DNA from: Nesterenkonia haasae
GTDB taxonomy: Bacteria; Actinomycetota; Actinomycetes; Actinomycetales; Micrococcaceae
DNA: 64,000 nt
Direction: 5' to 3'
Assembly: GCF_010119385.1 (NCBI RefSeq)
Contig: NZ_VFIE01000019.1
Span: 262,302-326,301 of the forward strand
Position 1 is the stretch's first letter, and each line of letters begins with the position of its first letter. The notes beneath the pieces are model-generated. The model did no database searches and was not told the DNA's origin. It saw nothing but the letters and a program-made list of their open reading frames with translations. A program made the position numbers and the translations under genes. Positions 1-7,544 of this stretch are shown here, one piece after another.

Positions 1-1029
1 GCTGGCCTGCCTCCGGGCAGCATTGAGCGCCTGGTTCGACAGGGTTGTGGAGTCAGTACGCATGTAGGTGATGTAGCCGTTTTCATACAACCGCTGGGCC
101 ACCTGCATCGTGACCCGGGAAGAGAACCGCAGACGCCGGGCTGCGTCCTGCTGGAGGGTGGAGGTGATGAACGGTGGCTGGGGCCTGCGGGTGTAGGGCT
201 TGTCTTCCAGCGAGTCCACAGTGAACCGGGTGCCGGTAAGGCCCTTTGCCAGACTTTCAGCATCGTCTTTGGTGAGAACGACGACGTCGCGCCGAGTCTT
301 CTTCAACTCACCTTTGTCAGTGAAGTCCGAACCAGACGCAATGCGATCTCCGTCTACCGCATTCAGCTTGGCAGTGAACGTTTCGGCGCTTCCCGTGGCG
401 AAGGTGCCCGTCAGGTCCCAGTAATCTGCGGGCACGAAGGCGAGGCGCTCACGTTCCCGGTCCACCACCATGCGGGTCGCCACGGACTGCACACGGCCAG
501 CAGAAAGGCCTTTGCCCACTTTTCGCCAGAGCACAGGGGAAATTTCGTAGCCGTAGAGACGGTCCAGTATGCGGCGTGTCTCTTGGGCGTCCACCAGGTG
601 CGAGTCGATCTCGCGGGGATTCTCCATGGCACGCTGGATGGCTTCTTTTGTGATCTCAGTGAACGTCAGCCGGTAGGTGGGAACCTTCGGTTTGAGGACC
701 TCGTAGAGGTGCCAGGCGATCGCTTCACCTTCGCGGTCGGCGTCAGTGGCGAGATAGAGTTCGTCGGCCTCTTTGAGCTGCTTCTTCAGCTCTCGGACCT
801 TGGACTTCTTCGAATCGGAGACCACATAGTAGGGCTCGAACCCGTTGTCAGGGTCCACAGCGAACTTGCCGAAGGGCCCCTTCTTCATATCTGCAGGGAG
901 TTCTGAGGGCTGCGGCAGGTCACGAATGTGACCCGCAGAGGCGTCCACAATGAAGTCGTCGCCAAGGTACTTGGCGATCGAACGGGACTTGGCCGGGGAC
1001 TCGACAATCACGAGCTTCTTGCCTGACAC
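1..1029 (-). CDS. topA: DNA topoisomerase I, N-terminal part (runs off the left edge)
   Basis: Type IA topoisomerase that relaxes negative supercoils. About 343 residues are visible and the C-terminal part lies outside the window. The GTG start at 1029 follows an AGGAG ribosome site (about 1034-1038), and the protein opens with the TOPRIM signature KKLVIVESPAKS. The acidic TOPRIM motif DADREGEA and the active-site segment YITYMRTDST are present, with the catalytic tyrosine at about residue 322. The topA-methyltransferase-helicase-tad order is an actinobacterial neighbourhood, here interrupted by the sialic acid block. No odd codon use or damage is visible. Confidence 0.97.
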   Translation of the reverse strand, partial: MSGKKLVIVESPAKSRSIAKYLGDDFIVDASAGHIRDLPQPSELPADMKKGPFGKFAVDPDNGFEPYYVVSDSKKSKVRELKKQLKEADELYLATDADREGEAIAWHLYEVLKPKVPTYRLTFTEITKEAIQRAMENPREIDSHLVDAQETRRILDRLYGYEISPVLWRKVGKGLSAGRVQSVATRMVVDRERERLAFVPADYWDLTGTFATGSAETFTAKLNAVDGDRIASGSDFTDKGELKKTRRDVVVLTKDDAESLAKGLTGTRFTVDSLEDKPYTRRPQPPFITSTLQQDAARRLRFSSRVTMQVAQRLYENGYITYMRTDSTTLSNQALNAARRQAS

Positions 1030-1300
1030 AGAACTCCTAGAGCGTTGGCACGTGTGTGCAGATGGCGATCGGTGGGCCATCGAGTGCTCACTATAACAGC
1101 GGATCACGGAGCGCAATGGGCGGTGGTGAACAGTGCTGAGCCGTCAGCTGCCAAGAGCTCGGGATCGACGGCGCCAGCTGAGCACCTTGCGCGAACCCCA
1201 ATAACAGGTAATCACACGCGCCAGGCTTAAGAACGGTTTCTCGCTGCTCTCCACCTCCGAAGACAGGACAAATATGTCCCCACCAGCGTCCCAGCACCGT
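1030..1300. other. Intergenic region upstream of topA
   Basis: No convincing gene. A possible topA -10 (TATAGT on the minus strand, complement near 1091-1096) has a poor -35. The rest holds no recognised coding signal. It forms the junction between the topA backbone and the sialic acid block. Confidence 0.4.
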
Positions 1301-1338
1301 ATCCTGTAAGGCTCGCTGGCCAGCGAGAGGCACAGGAT
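1301..1338. repeat. 38-bp nested perfect palindrome
   Basis: The core CTCGCTGGCCAGCGAG (1312-1327) is a perfect 16-bp palindrome. Four-base spacers separate it from a second matched pair, ATCCTGT (1301-1307) and ACAGGAT (1332-1338). It sits directly before the truncated nagA. It could be a bidirectional terminator, an operator, or a scar at the edge of the inserted block. No T-tract is evident. Confidence 0.7.
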
Positions 1339-1348
1339 CCGGGAGGGG

Positions 1349-1962
1349 GATGTCATCATCAGTGCAGGCGCGGTGTTGTGGAGCGGACCCACTCGAGATC
1401 TCCCCGAGGCACTGCGGCGCAGCGCAGACACAGTCTCCTGGGGAACATCCAGCGATGGGATCATCACCCCGGGACTGGTGGATCAGCATCATCACGGCTG
1501 CTTCGGCATGGACTTCGGCTCCTCCCATGAGCGCGCCATCCGCGACACGCTGCCCGCCCTCTACGCAACGGGCACCACCTCAATGGTGGCCAGTCTAGTG
1601 AGCGCCGACCTTTCTCACCTGGTAGAACGTATCGAGATACTGGCCCCCCTAGTAAGGGAAGGCCAGCTGGCTGGAATCCACCTGGAGGGCCCGTTTCTCG
1701 CGGAGGGACGCTGCGGAGCTCACGACCCGGCACTGCTGCGTCACCCGGACGAAGTCGATCCCGCAGCCCTGTTGGCAGCCTGGGACGGGGTGTTACGCAG
1801 CATCACCTATGCCCCCGAGCTGCGGGGTGCCGCAAAACTGGCCCGAGCTGCGCTCGAGCAGGTATGTCCGATGCCCGCACGATCGAGACACTGCGCTCCG
1901 GTGCGGCCGCAGACCTGCTGGTGCTTGAGGACCGGGGCGACGGAGACCTGGAACGGCTGTAG
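1349..1962 (+). pseudogene. nagA: N-acetylglucosamine-6-phosphate deacetylase, internally deleted remnant
   Basis: NagA converts GlcNAc-6-P to GlcN-6-P, the step between NanE and NagB. The N-terminal third is recognisable: ITPGLVDQHHHG carries the metal-binding HxH, and AGIHLEGPFLAEGRCGAHD is the family's next conserved segment. After residue ALEQ (about 1860) the frame breaks. A C-terminal tail resumes in another frame from about 1864 (SGAAADLLVLED, the usual 'G..ADLLVLD' ending) and stops at 1962. Roughly 200 central residues, including catalytic positions, are missing. The start is unclear: a stop lies at 1307 and no in-frame ATG follows; GTG 1373 is possible. The gene cannot be functional, so the pathway needs a NagA from elsewhere. 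Confidence 0.85.
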
Positions 1963-1999
1963 ATACTGCGGCGCGGTGAATACGCGTAAGTCACAGGCG

Positions 2000-2049
2000 A
2001 TGGGGCCTGGGCACCACCTCGCTTCAGCAGGATGTTGACCAGGCCCCAT
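2000..2049. terminator. Bidirectional terminator-like hairpin between nagA remnant and sialidase
   Basis: Perfect 11-bp inverted repeat, ATGGGGCCTGG (2000-2010) and CCAGGCCCCAT (2039-2049), with a 28-nt loop. It lies between two convergent genes, as expected for a shared terminator. Confidence 0.6.
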
Positions 2050-2077
2050 TCGGCAAACAGCTTATGCCCTCAATGAC

Positions 2078-3970
2078 TTACGGCAGTTCCACCGCCGGCC
2101 CCTCATGCTCGACCTCCGTGACCTCATCTCCGGAGGTGGATGTCCATGTGGTGGTGGGGACGAACTTTCCCCTGTCGAGGTCCTCCTGCGTCACGGTGTG
2201 ATACGGGAAGTCACAGGTGTAGTTGCCGCCTCCTGGGAGATTCCGCCACCGGCAGTTTCGCGAGTCCACGTCGGGATCGAGGTCGCGAAGATTGCCGCTT
2301 GGAGTCACAGTGGTGGTGGCGTCGGAGACGTTGACGATGTCGTAGGTGAACGTCAGCCTGTCGCCGACCTCATAGGGCTCATCCTGCGGGTCCACCAGCG
2401 TTCCACCGGTGACAGTGATCATCCCATCGACCTCGTATTCGGTCCTCGGGACGTCCACCACGAGTGTGCCCTGAGAGCTGCGGCCCTTAGCGTCGGTCAG
2501 CACCAGCGGCACGTCGTAGGTTCCGCCGGTCACACTCTCCGGCACGTCGACGTTCACGGTGAAGTCCGCAGAGCGTCCCGGGGTAAGCCTCTCCGGTGCG
2601 CCATCCGCACTCACATCCCATCCTTCAGGAGCCTCTGTCTCGACGTCGATCCCTTGGATGGCCGGGCCAAGTTGGTGCTCCACGCTAACCGTGGACGAAC
2701 CGGCCTCCCCACGCTCGACAGTGAGGTCCTCGGCGCTCAGCGGGGCGCAGAGCCCCTCCAGCCAGGCAAGATTGAACTCGGCGTACCGGATGCTGTCCCA
2801 GCTGGGTTCATAGAGCAGCCCGACATTGCCGTTGGGCAACGTCGCCATGGTGGAGTACGACATCGTTCCCGGCTGGAAAACTTGTGCAATGGGCCAGGTC
2901 TCGCCGTCGTCGCAGCTGGCGCGCACCGTGCCGTTGCTGCGTCCAGCCTGGCTGGCCGCATTGGAGAACAGCAGCACCTGCGCTCTGTCGCTGCCCTCCT
3001 CCGCGTTCGGAAATGCGCGCAGGATCGAGGCGTTGTTCGTGGGGTCCGGTAGCTGGCGGTCGAGTGTGACCTCGCCGTAGGTGGCCCCACCATCCTCACT
3101 GATGGCCACCTTCCGGAATCCAGAGTTATGGGAATCTCGGGAATTCAGCATGACGCGGCCGTCCGAGAGCTCGACGGTTTTGTTCTCGTCCATCCCGACA
3201 CCAACCGGTTCACCAGCCTGCCAGGTCTCTCCATGATCATCGGAGAACACCGAGACCGCCTGGAAGTCTCCCGCTCCGTTAATAATGGTGTACTGCTGAA
3301 TCAATCGACCAGCATGGGGTCCGTACTTGAGCTGGATCCCCTGCCCCGCCGCCGCGAAACGCGACCTCCAGTCGAGGTCGGCGGTGATGTCCTCGGTGAC
3401 GGTCTGGTGCTCCCAGGTTTCGCCGTCGTCGGAGGAGACGCTGACGTTGGCATGAATGACATTGCGGTCAGCGGGGTCGACTCCAGGTTTCGAACCGATG
3501 AAGCCCTGGTCCATGGAGAAGACGTGGAAATTGAAGATATTGCCGGTCTCGCGGTCCACAACGTAACTGGGGTCCGAATAGCCCTCGATCGGTGCCTCGG
3601 TATCGCCTTCCCGGATGAATGTCTGCTCCTGCCAGGTCCGACCGCCGTCATCGGACCGGCGCTGCAGGATGGAATTCGGCCCCGGGGCGTCTCCGGAAGT
3701 GGGACGGCCATCATAAGAGGCCAGCACCGTGCCCTCGTTGGTCACCGTCAGGGCGGGAATGCGGTAGTTGGGGAAACCGCCCTCACCCGCTACTGCCAGG
3801 TCCTGCTCTGTGTAGATCGGCTCGCCTGCCCAGAATGGCGATGCATCGTAGTCAGGTGCTGCCTCGGAATGAGATGCCATTGCTGGCGCCATGGGCACCA
3901 TCAGCGTCGCCGTTGCCGCAACCGCGAGCAGACAGCTAGCCTTGCCCATCTTTTTTCGACGTGAGATCAC
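2078..3970 (-). CDS. nanH: Secreted sialidase (exo-alpha-sialidase, GH33) with C-terminal NEW3-type domain
   Basis: Releases sialic acid from glycoconjugates outside the cell. The 630-residue protein starts with a signal peptide (KKMGKASCLLAVAATATLMV followed by an AMA-type cleavage site near residue 32). Next comes a beta-propeller with the sialidase YRIP arginine motif (about residue 69) and several Asp boxes (RSDDGGRTW, SSDDGETW, SDDHGETW, SEDGGATY). After about residue 410 there is an immunoglobulin-like NEW3/NPCBM-associated domain (EDLTVERGEAGSSTVSVEHQ onward), then a further beta-rich tail. No LPXTG anchor is seen, so the enzyme is probably free or glycan-bound. It has its own promoter and operator at 3995-4026. 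ATG at 3970 or the in-frame ATG seven codons later could be the start. Confidence 0.95.
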   Translation of the reverse strand: MISRRKKMGKASCLLAVAATATLMVPMAPAMASHSEAAPDYDASPFWAGEPIYTEQDLAVAGEGGFPNYRIPALTVTNEGTVLASYDGRPTSGDAPGPNSILQRRSDDGGRTWQEQTFIREGDTEAPIEGYSDPSYVVDRETGNIFNFHVFSMDQGFIGSKPGVDPADRNVIHANVSVSSDDGETWEHQTVTEDITADLDWRSRFAAAGQGIQLKYGPHAGRLIQQYTIINGAGDFQAVSVFSDDHGETWQAGEPVGVGMDENKTVELSDGRVMLNSRDSHNSGFRKVAISEDGGATYGEVTLDRQLPDPTNNASILRAFPNAEEGSDRAQVLLFSNAASQAGRSNGTVRASCDDGETWPIAQVFQPGTMSYSTMATLPNGNVGLLYEPSWDSIRYAEFNLAWLEGLCAPLSAEDLTVERGEAGSSTVSVEHQLGPAIQGIDVETEAPEGWDVSADGAPERLTPGRSADFTVNVDVPESVTGGTYDVPLVLTDAKGRSSQGTLVVDVPRTEYEVDGMITVTGGTLVDPQDEPYEVGDRLTFTYDIVNVSDATTTVTPSGNLRDLDPDVDSRNCRWRNLPGGGNYTCDFPYHTVTQEDLDRGKFVPTTTWTSTSGDEVTEVEHEGPAVELP

Positions 3971-3994
3971 AAAAAAATCCTCTCTAGTTCAGAC

Positions 3995-4026
3995 ATCAGA
4001 CATCTAATGTCTGATCTGAGACTATA
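3995..4026 (-). promoter_or_regulatory. Sialidase promoter with 21-bp operator
   Basis: Perfect palindrome: arms ATCAGACAT (3995-4003) and ATGTCTGAT (4007-4015) around CTA. Just upstream on the minus strand is a -10-like TATAGT (complement 4021-4026). The palindrome therefore covers the expected transcription start, the position of a repressor site. Its TGTCTGAT core recurs upstream of siaE/nanR and nagB, so the FadR-type regulator in this block is the likely binder. Confidence 0.75.
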
Positions 4027-4091
4027 ATTTGCAAGTGTGATCCGCAACACTTTCTGAACATCGGCTGTGTGTTCACCTCGTGCATGAAGGT

Positions 4092-4787
4092 TCAGCTGCG
4101 GCTCACCAGTGCTTGGCGAAAGCCTGCGGTGATGGAGGTCGGGTGGGTGATGGCGGTTCCGACTGCCACGGACCAGGCGCCGGCGTCGAGCGCGGCCGCC
4201 GCCTCCTGTGGGCTCCGCACCCGGCCCTCTGCTACCACCGGAACTCCCGGGTGAGCCGCACAGATTTCACTGAGCAGCTCCAGATCCGGGCCTGAGGTGT
4301 GAGGGCGGTCGCCGGAGTATCCGGCGAGCGTGGTGGACAGCAGCGCCACCCCGGCCTCCACGGCTTGGTCTGCATCGGCAAGTGAGCCACAGTCAGCCAT
4401 GACCACAGCGCCCTGGTCATGCATCGCCTTGGCAATCTCAGTGAAGCTGCGCCCGTCTGGGCGAGTCCGGCCTGTGGCGTCCAGTGCAACGATGTCCGCC
4501 CCAGCGGAATGACATGCTCTGGCGTGGCGCAGGGTCGGAGTGATCACCACTCCGGAGTCGCCGACCTTCCACAAACCGATGACGGGCACGCTGACCTGTC
4601 CGCGGATGGCGGAAATGTCGGCCAGGCCTTGGCATCTGAGCGCAACTGCCCCTCCGGCCTCAGCTGCCAGCGCAACCCGAGCCATGGTGTCAGGGGTCCG
4701 CATGGGCTCCCCTGGGTAGGCCTGACAGGAAACGATGAGACCGCCCCGAAGTGAGTCGATGAGAGTCGTTTGATCTGTGCTTGGCAT
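4092..4787 (-). CDS. nanE: N-acetylmannosamine-6-phosphate 2-epimerase
   Basis: Converts ManNAc-6-P to GlcNAc-6-P in the cytoplasm. The 231-residue length is normal for this TIM-barrel family. Recognisable segments are GGLIVSCQAYPGEPMRTP at the N-terminus, IRGQVSVPVIGLWK (strand with the catalytic lysine region), DIVALDATGRTRPDG, MADCGSLADA, LLSTTLAGYSG and PVVAEGRVRSPQEA with the GAWSVAVGTAITHP phosphate-binding end. It is the last gene of the importer-nanA-nanK-nanE run, 68 bp after nanK, and the sialidase follows under its own promoter. Confidence 0.95.
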   Translation of the reverse strand: MPSTDQTTLIDSLRGGLIVSCQAYPGEPMRTPDTMARVALAAEAGGAVALRCQGLADISAIRGQVSVPVIGLWKVGDSGVVITPTLRHARACHSAGADIVALDATGRTRPDGRSFTEIAKAMHDQGAVVMADCGSLADADQAVEAGVALLSTTLAGYSGDRPHTSGPDLELLSEICAAHPGVPVVAEGRVRSPQEAAAALDAGAWSVAVGTAITHPTSITAGFRQALVSRS

Positions 4788-4855
4788 GTGATCCGTTCAT
4801 GGGTTGGGGGGCGGTGGTTCCCTGGTGGTGAAGCTCAGCTGGCTGTCCCTGCTGG

Positions 4856-5812
4856 TCATGCGTTCGAGCGGTGCATGGCGGCGGCACCGATCAAGGGTGC
4901 GTCGTCGCCGAGTTCTCCCAGGACGATCGGCCGGAGCTGCAGGGGGGTCATGGCGGAGGCCGAATAGCCCTCTCGCACCGCCTGCCACCAGATGTCGCCG
5001 GCACCGGTGACGGACCCGGAGAGAATGATCCGCTCTGGGGCCCATGCATTGGCCAGCGAGCCGAGGCATTCTCCCAGCGCGGTCCCCCCAACGCGCAGCG
5101 CGCGCTCTGCGGCCTGGATCCCTCGAGCCGCGTGTGCCGCTACTGCGGCCCCGTCTGTGGCGTTTGGGTCATTAGCACCGCGGCGCTCCTGATACCTGGC
5201 GGTGAGTCCGCTGCCGGATGCGACAGACTCCAGATGTCCGCTCCTGCCGCACGTGCACCGAAGTCCGGAGGCCGCGGGGTGGTGAATGTGTCCTACATGC
5301 CCAGCCAGGCCCCCGGCACCACGGACCAGTTGTCCGCCACTGAGGAATCCGCCTCCGAGCCCGGTGCCGACCGCCACAACCAGCGCGGAGGCACACCCCC
5401 GCCCGGCGCCATAGTGAAACTCGCCGAGGGCGTGAGCATGAACATCGTTGAGTACGGTGCAGTTCAGCCCCGTCTGGGCTCTCAGCGCGCCGCCGACGTC
5501 GGTGCCGGCCCAACCGGGCATCAGCTCGGTCGCTGAGGTCACGGTCCCATCTGCGGGGTCGATGACCCCGGCGCAGGCGACGGAGATACCCCTCGTTTCG
5601 GGGACAAGAGCATGAAGATTCTGCGCGATGGCCAGTGCTCGCCTGAGCACTGCCGGCCCCCCGTCTTCAGCCTCAGTGGGCTGACGGTGGTGCAGCTGAA
5701 CCTCAGGGCGGGCGCCGTCGGTAACGATTCCGCCGCGAATGGAAGTTCCGCCGATGTCCAGGCTGATGACCGGACCAGCGGACCTCTGAGCCCCGCCACG
5801 GGAGTGGTTCAC
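4856..5812 (-). CDS. nanK: ROK-family N-acetylmannosamine kinase
   Basis: ATP-dependent phosphorylation of ManNAc to ManNAc-6-P is the inferred role from position between nanA and nanE. The GTG start at 5812 overlaps the nanA stop by 4 bp (GTGA) and gives 318 residues, typical for ROK kinases. DIGGTSIRGG (ATP site), VLNDVHAHALGE with the catalytic aspartate, and GTGLGGGFL are present. The ROK zinc motif CxCGxxGCxE appears as CTCGRSGHLE, with histidine replacing the third cysteine. ROK proteins also include glucokinases and repressors, but no DNA-binding domain is present here and the context is clear. Confidence 0.92.
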   Translation of the reverse strand: MNHSRGGAQRSAGPVISLDIGGTSIRGGIVTDGARPEVQLHHRQPTEAEDGGPAVLRRALAIAQNLHALVPETRGISVACAGVIDPADGTVTSATELMPGWAGTDVGGALRAQTGLNCTVLNDVHAHALGEFHYGAGRGCASALVVAVGTGLGGGFLSGGQLVRGAGGLAGHVGHIHHPAASGLRCTCGRSGHLESVASGSGLTARYQERRGANDPNATDGAAVAAHAARGIQAAERALRVGGTALGECLGSLANAWAPERIILSGSVTGAGDIWWQAVREGYSASAMTPLQLRPIVLGELGDDAPLIGAAAMHRSNA

Positions 5813-6726
5813 AGCAGACCTTGGGTCTGCAGCACCGAGGCAATGGCGGCTGAATTCTCCTCCCCCAGCGGTGAGACTGGTTCGGTCATCTGGTTCGTGG
5901 CGATGACCCCCATGAGCGATAATGCTGTCTTGAACGCCCCGACGCCGGCTGCGTAGCCTGTCACCCCCTGGGTCACGGACACGATGGTCATCAGGTCCGC
6001 CAGCCTGTCCTGTTCCCGACGAGCCTGCTCCCACTGCCCTGCCTGCGCGGCTTGCCACTGCCTGACATAGGGCTCCGGCGCGACGTTTGCCAGACCCGGT
6101 ACTGAGCCGTGGGCCCCGGAGAGGTAGGCGCCGTCGACAACGACTTCATGCCCGGTGAACAGGGAGAGGGGGCGGCCTGCGAGTTCGTTGGAACGGACTA
6201 ACTGGCGGAAGCCGCCGTCGTCGCCGGAGGAGTCCTTAACCCCCGCGATCACGCCCTCCCGTCCCAGTCGCAGCAGCATTCTCGGGTCCAGCTTGGTATG
6301 GACACAGACGGGGATGTCGTATGCAAACAATGGAAGGTCCACCCGCTCGCGCAGCACTCTGAAGTGACGCTCGACCACCTCCAGTCCACCGAGTGCGTAG
6401 AACGGTGCGGTCGCCACGAGGGCGTCGACACCGACCTCTTGGGCCGTGAGGGCTTGCTCCACCACTCGCTCGGTCTGGGTGTCGATGACGCCAGCAAGCA
6501 CCGGGACCCGCCCGGCGACGATCCGGACACCCGCTTCGAGGATCTGGCGGCGGCGCGCGTCGGTGCAGAAGACTGCCTCGCCGGAGGAGCCGAGTAGAAA
6601 GACCCCGTCGACCCCGGCCCTGATGAGCCGTTCGATGACACGGGCAAAGGAGTCGACGTCGAACTCGCCGTTAGCAGTCAGGGGGGTAATAACTGGGGGG
6701 ATCACGCCGGTGAATGTCTGGTTCAT
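5809..6726 (-). CDS. nanA: N-acetylneuraminate lyase (DapA/NanA-family aldolase)
   Basis: Cleaves sialic acid to ManNAc and pyruvate. The 305-residue class I aldolase barrel has the GSSGEA phosphate-loop-like motif near residue 46, the catalytic tyrosine in FAYDIP and the Schiff-base lysine in AGVKDSSGD. Sequence alone places it in the DHDPS/NanA superfamily rather than strictly NanA. Its position between the importer ATPase (4-bp ATGA overlap at 6723-6726) and nanK makes sialic acid the likely substrate. Confidence 0.9.
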   Translation of the reverse strand: MNQTFTGVIPPVITPLTANGEFDVDSFARVIERLIRAGVDGVFLLGSSGEAVFCTDARRRQILEAGVRIVAGRVPVLAGVIDTQTERVVEQALTAQEVGVDALVATAPFYALGGLEVVERHFRVLRERVDLPLFAYDIPVCVHTKLDPRMLLRLGREGVIAGVKDSSGDDGGFRQLVRSNELAGRPLSLFTGHEVVVDGAYLSGAHGSVPGLANVAPEPYVRQWQAAQAGQWEQARREQDRLADLMTIVSVTQGVTGYAAGVGAFKTALSLMGVIATNQMTEPVSPLGEENSAAIASVLQTQGLL

Positions 6727-7544
6727 GGTGTCCTAACTGAGGGTGGTCGAAGCAGGGAAGGTGAGGCCGCCAGCAGGGTCCGGGTGTAGGCGTCCCGAGG
6801 GTTATTAAGGATCGTCTCGGAGGGCCCTTCCTCCACGATCTTTCCTTTGTTCATGACAGCGATCCGGTCGGAGATGTACCGGATGGTCTGGATGTCGTGG
6901 GAGATGAAGACCATGGACAGGCCCAGCTCACGTTTGAGGTCCATGAACAGATTCAGGATCTGGGCTCGCACTGAGACGTCGAGCGCGGAGGTGGGCTCGT
7001 CGGCGATGATCACCTCGGGGTCAAGCACCAGCGCCCGCGCGATGGCCACGCGCTGCCGTTGACCGCCAGAGAGCTGCGAGGGCAAGGCGTCCAGTGCAGA
7101 GGCGGGCAGCCCCACTTGCGGCATCAGGTCTTGGACTTTGCGGAGCCGCTGCGCGGCACTGCCGATCCCGTGGATTCGCAACGGGTCCGTGAGTTGCTCC
7201 CGGACGAGCATGCGTGGGTTCAGCGCACTGGAGGGGTCTTGGAAGACCACCGATACCACTCGGCCGATGCGCCGCCGCACCGCAGGAGAGGTGCGGGTCA
7301 CCTGCTCGCCGCCCACACGCAGAGTGCCTGAAGTGGGCGTCTGGAGTCCGCACAAGATGTTCGCGGTGGTCGACTTGCCGCAGCCGGACTCCCCCACGAT
7401 ACCCACTGTCTCACCGCGGTGAAGCAGCAGGGAGACACCCCGGACCGCATGGACCCGGTTCGGCCGGAAGATGGTCCCGGTGCGCGAGGTGAAGGTGACT
7501 TTGACGTCGTCAAGCTCGATGAGCGGAGTTTCTGTGGTGCTCAT
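6723..7544 (-). CDS. siaI: Sialic acid ABC importer, ATPase subunit (OppF-type)
   Basis: Second ATPase of a peptide-type importer, 273 residues. Walker A is GESGCGKST, the signature is LSGGQRQR and Walker B is VIIADEPTSALD. It lacks the extended oligopeptide C-terminal tail of many OppF proteins. It overlaps both neighbours by 4 bp, so it is translationally coupled to siaG and nanA. The gene symbol follows the Corynebacterium glutamicum siaEFGI system, which has the same subunit layout. That equivalence is inferred from organisation. Confidence 0.85.
   Translation of the reverse strand: MSTTETPLIELDDVKVTFTSRTGTIFRPNRVHAVRGVSLLLHRGETVGIVGESGCGKSTTANILCGLQTPTSGTLRVGGEQVTRTSPAVRRRIGRVVSVVFQDPSSALNPRMLVREQLTDPLRIHGIGSAAQRLRKVQDLMPQVGLPASALDALPSQLSGGQRQRVAIARALVLDPEVIIADEPTSALDVSVRAQILNLFMDLKRELGLSMVFISHDIQTIRYISDRIAVMNKGKIVEEGPSETILNNPRDAYTRTLLAASPSLLRPPSVRTP

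Noticed and set aside
3128-3964. Long open frame opposite the sialidase
   Set aside because: It is a mirror reading of a clear GH33 gene in high-GC DNA, with no ribosome site or family.
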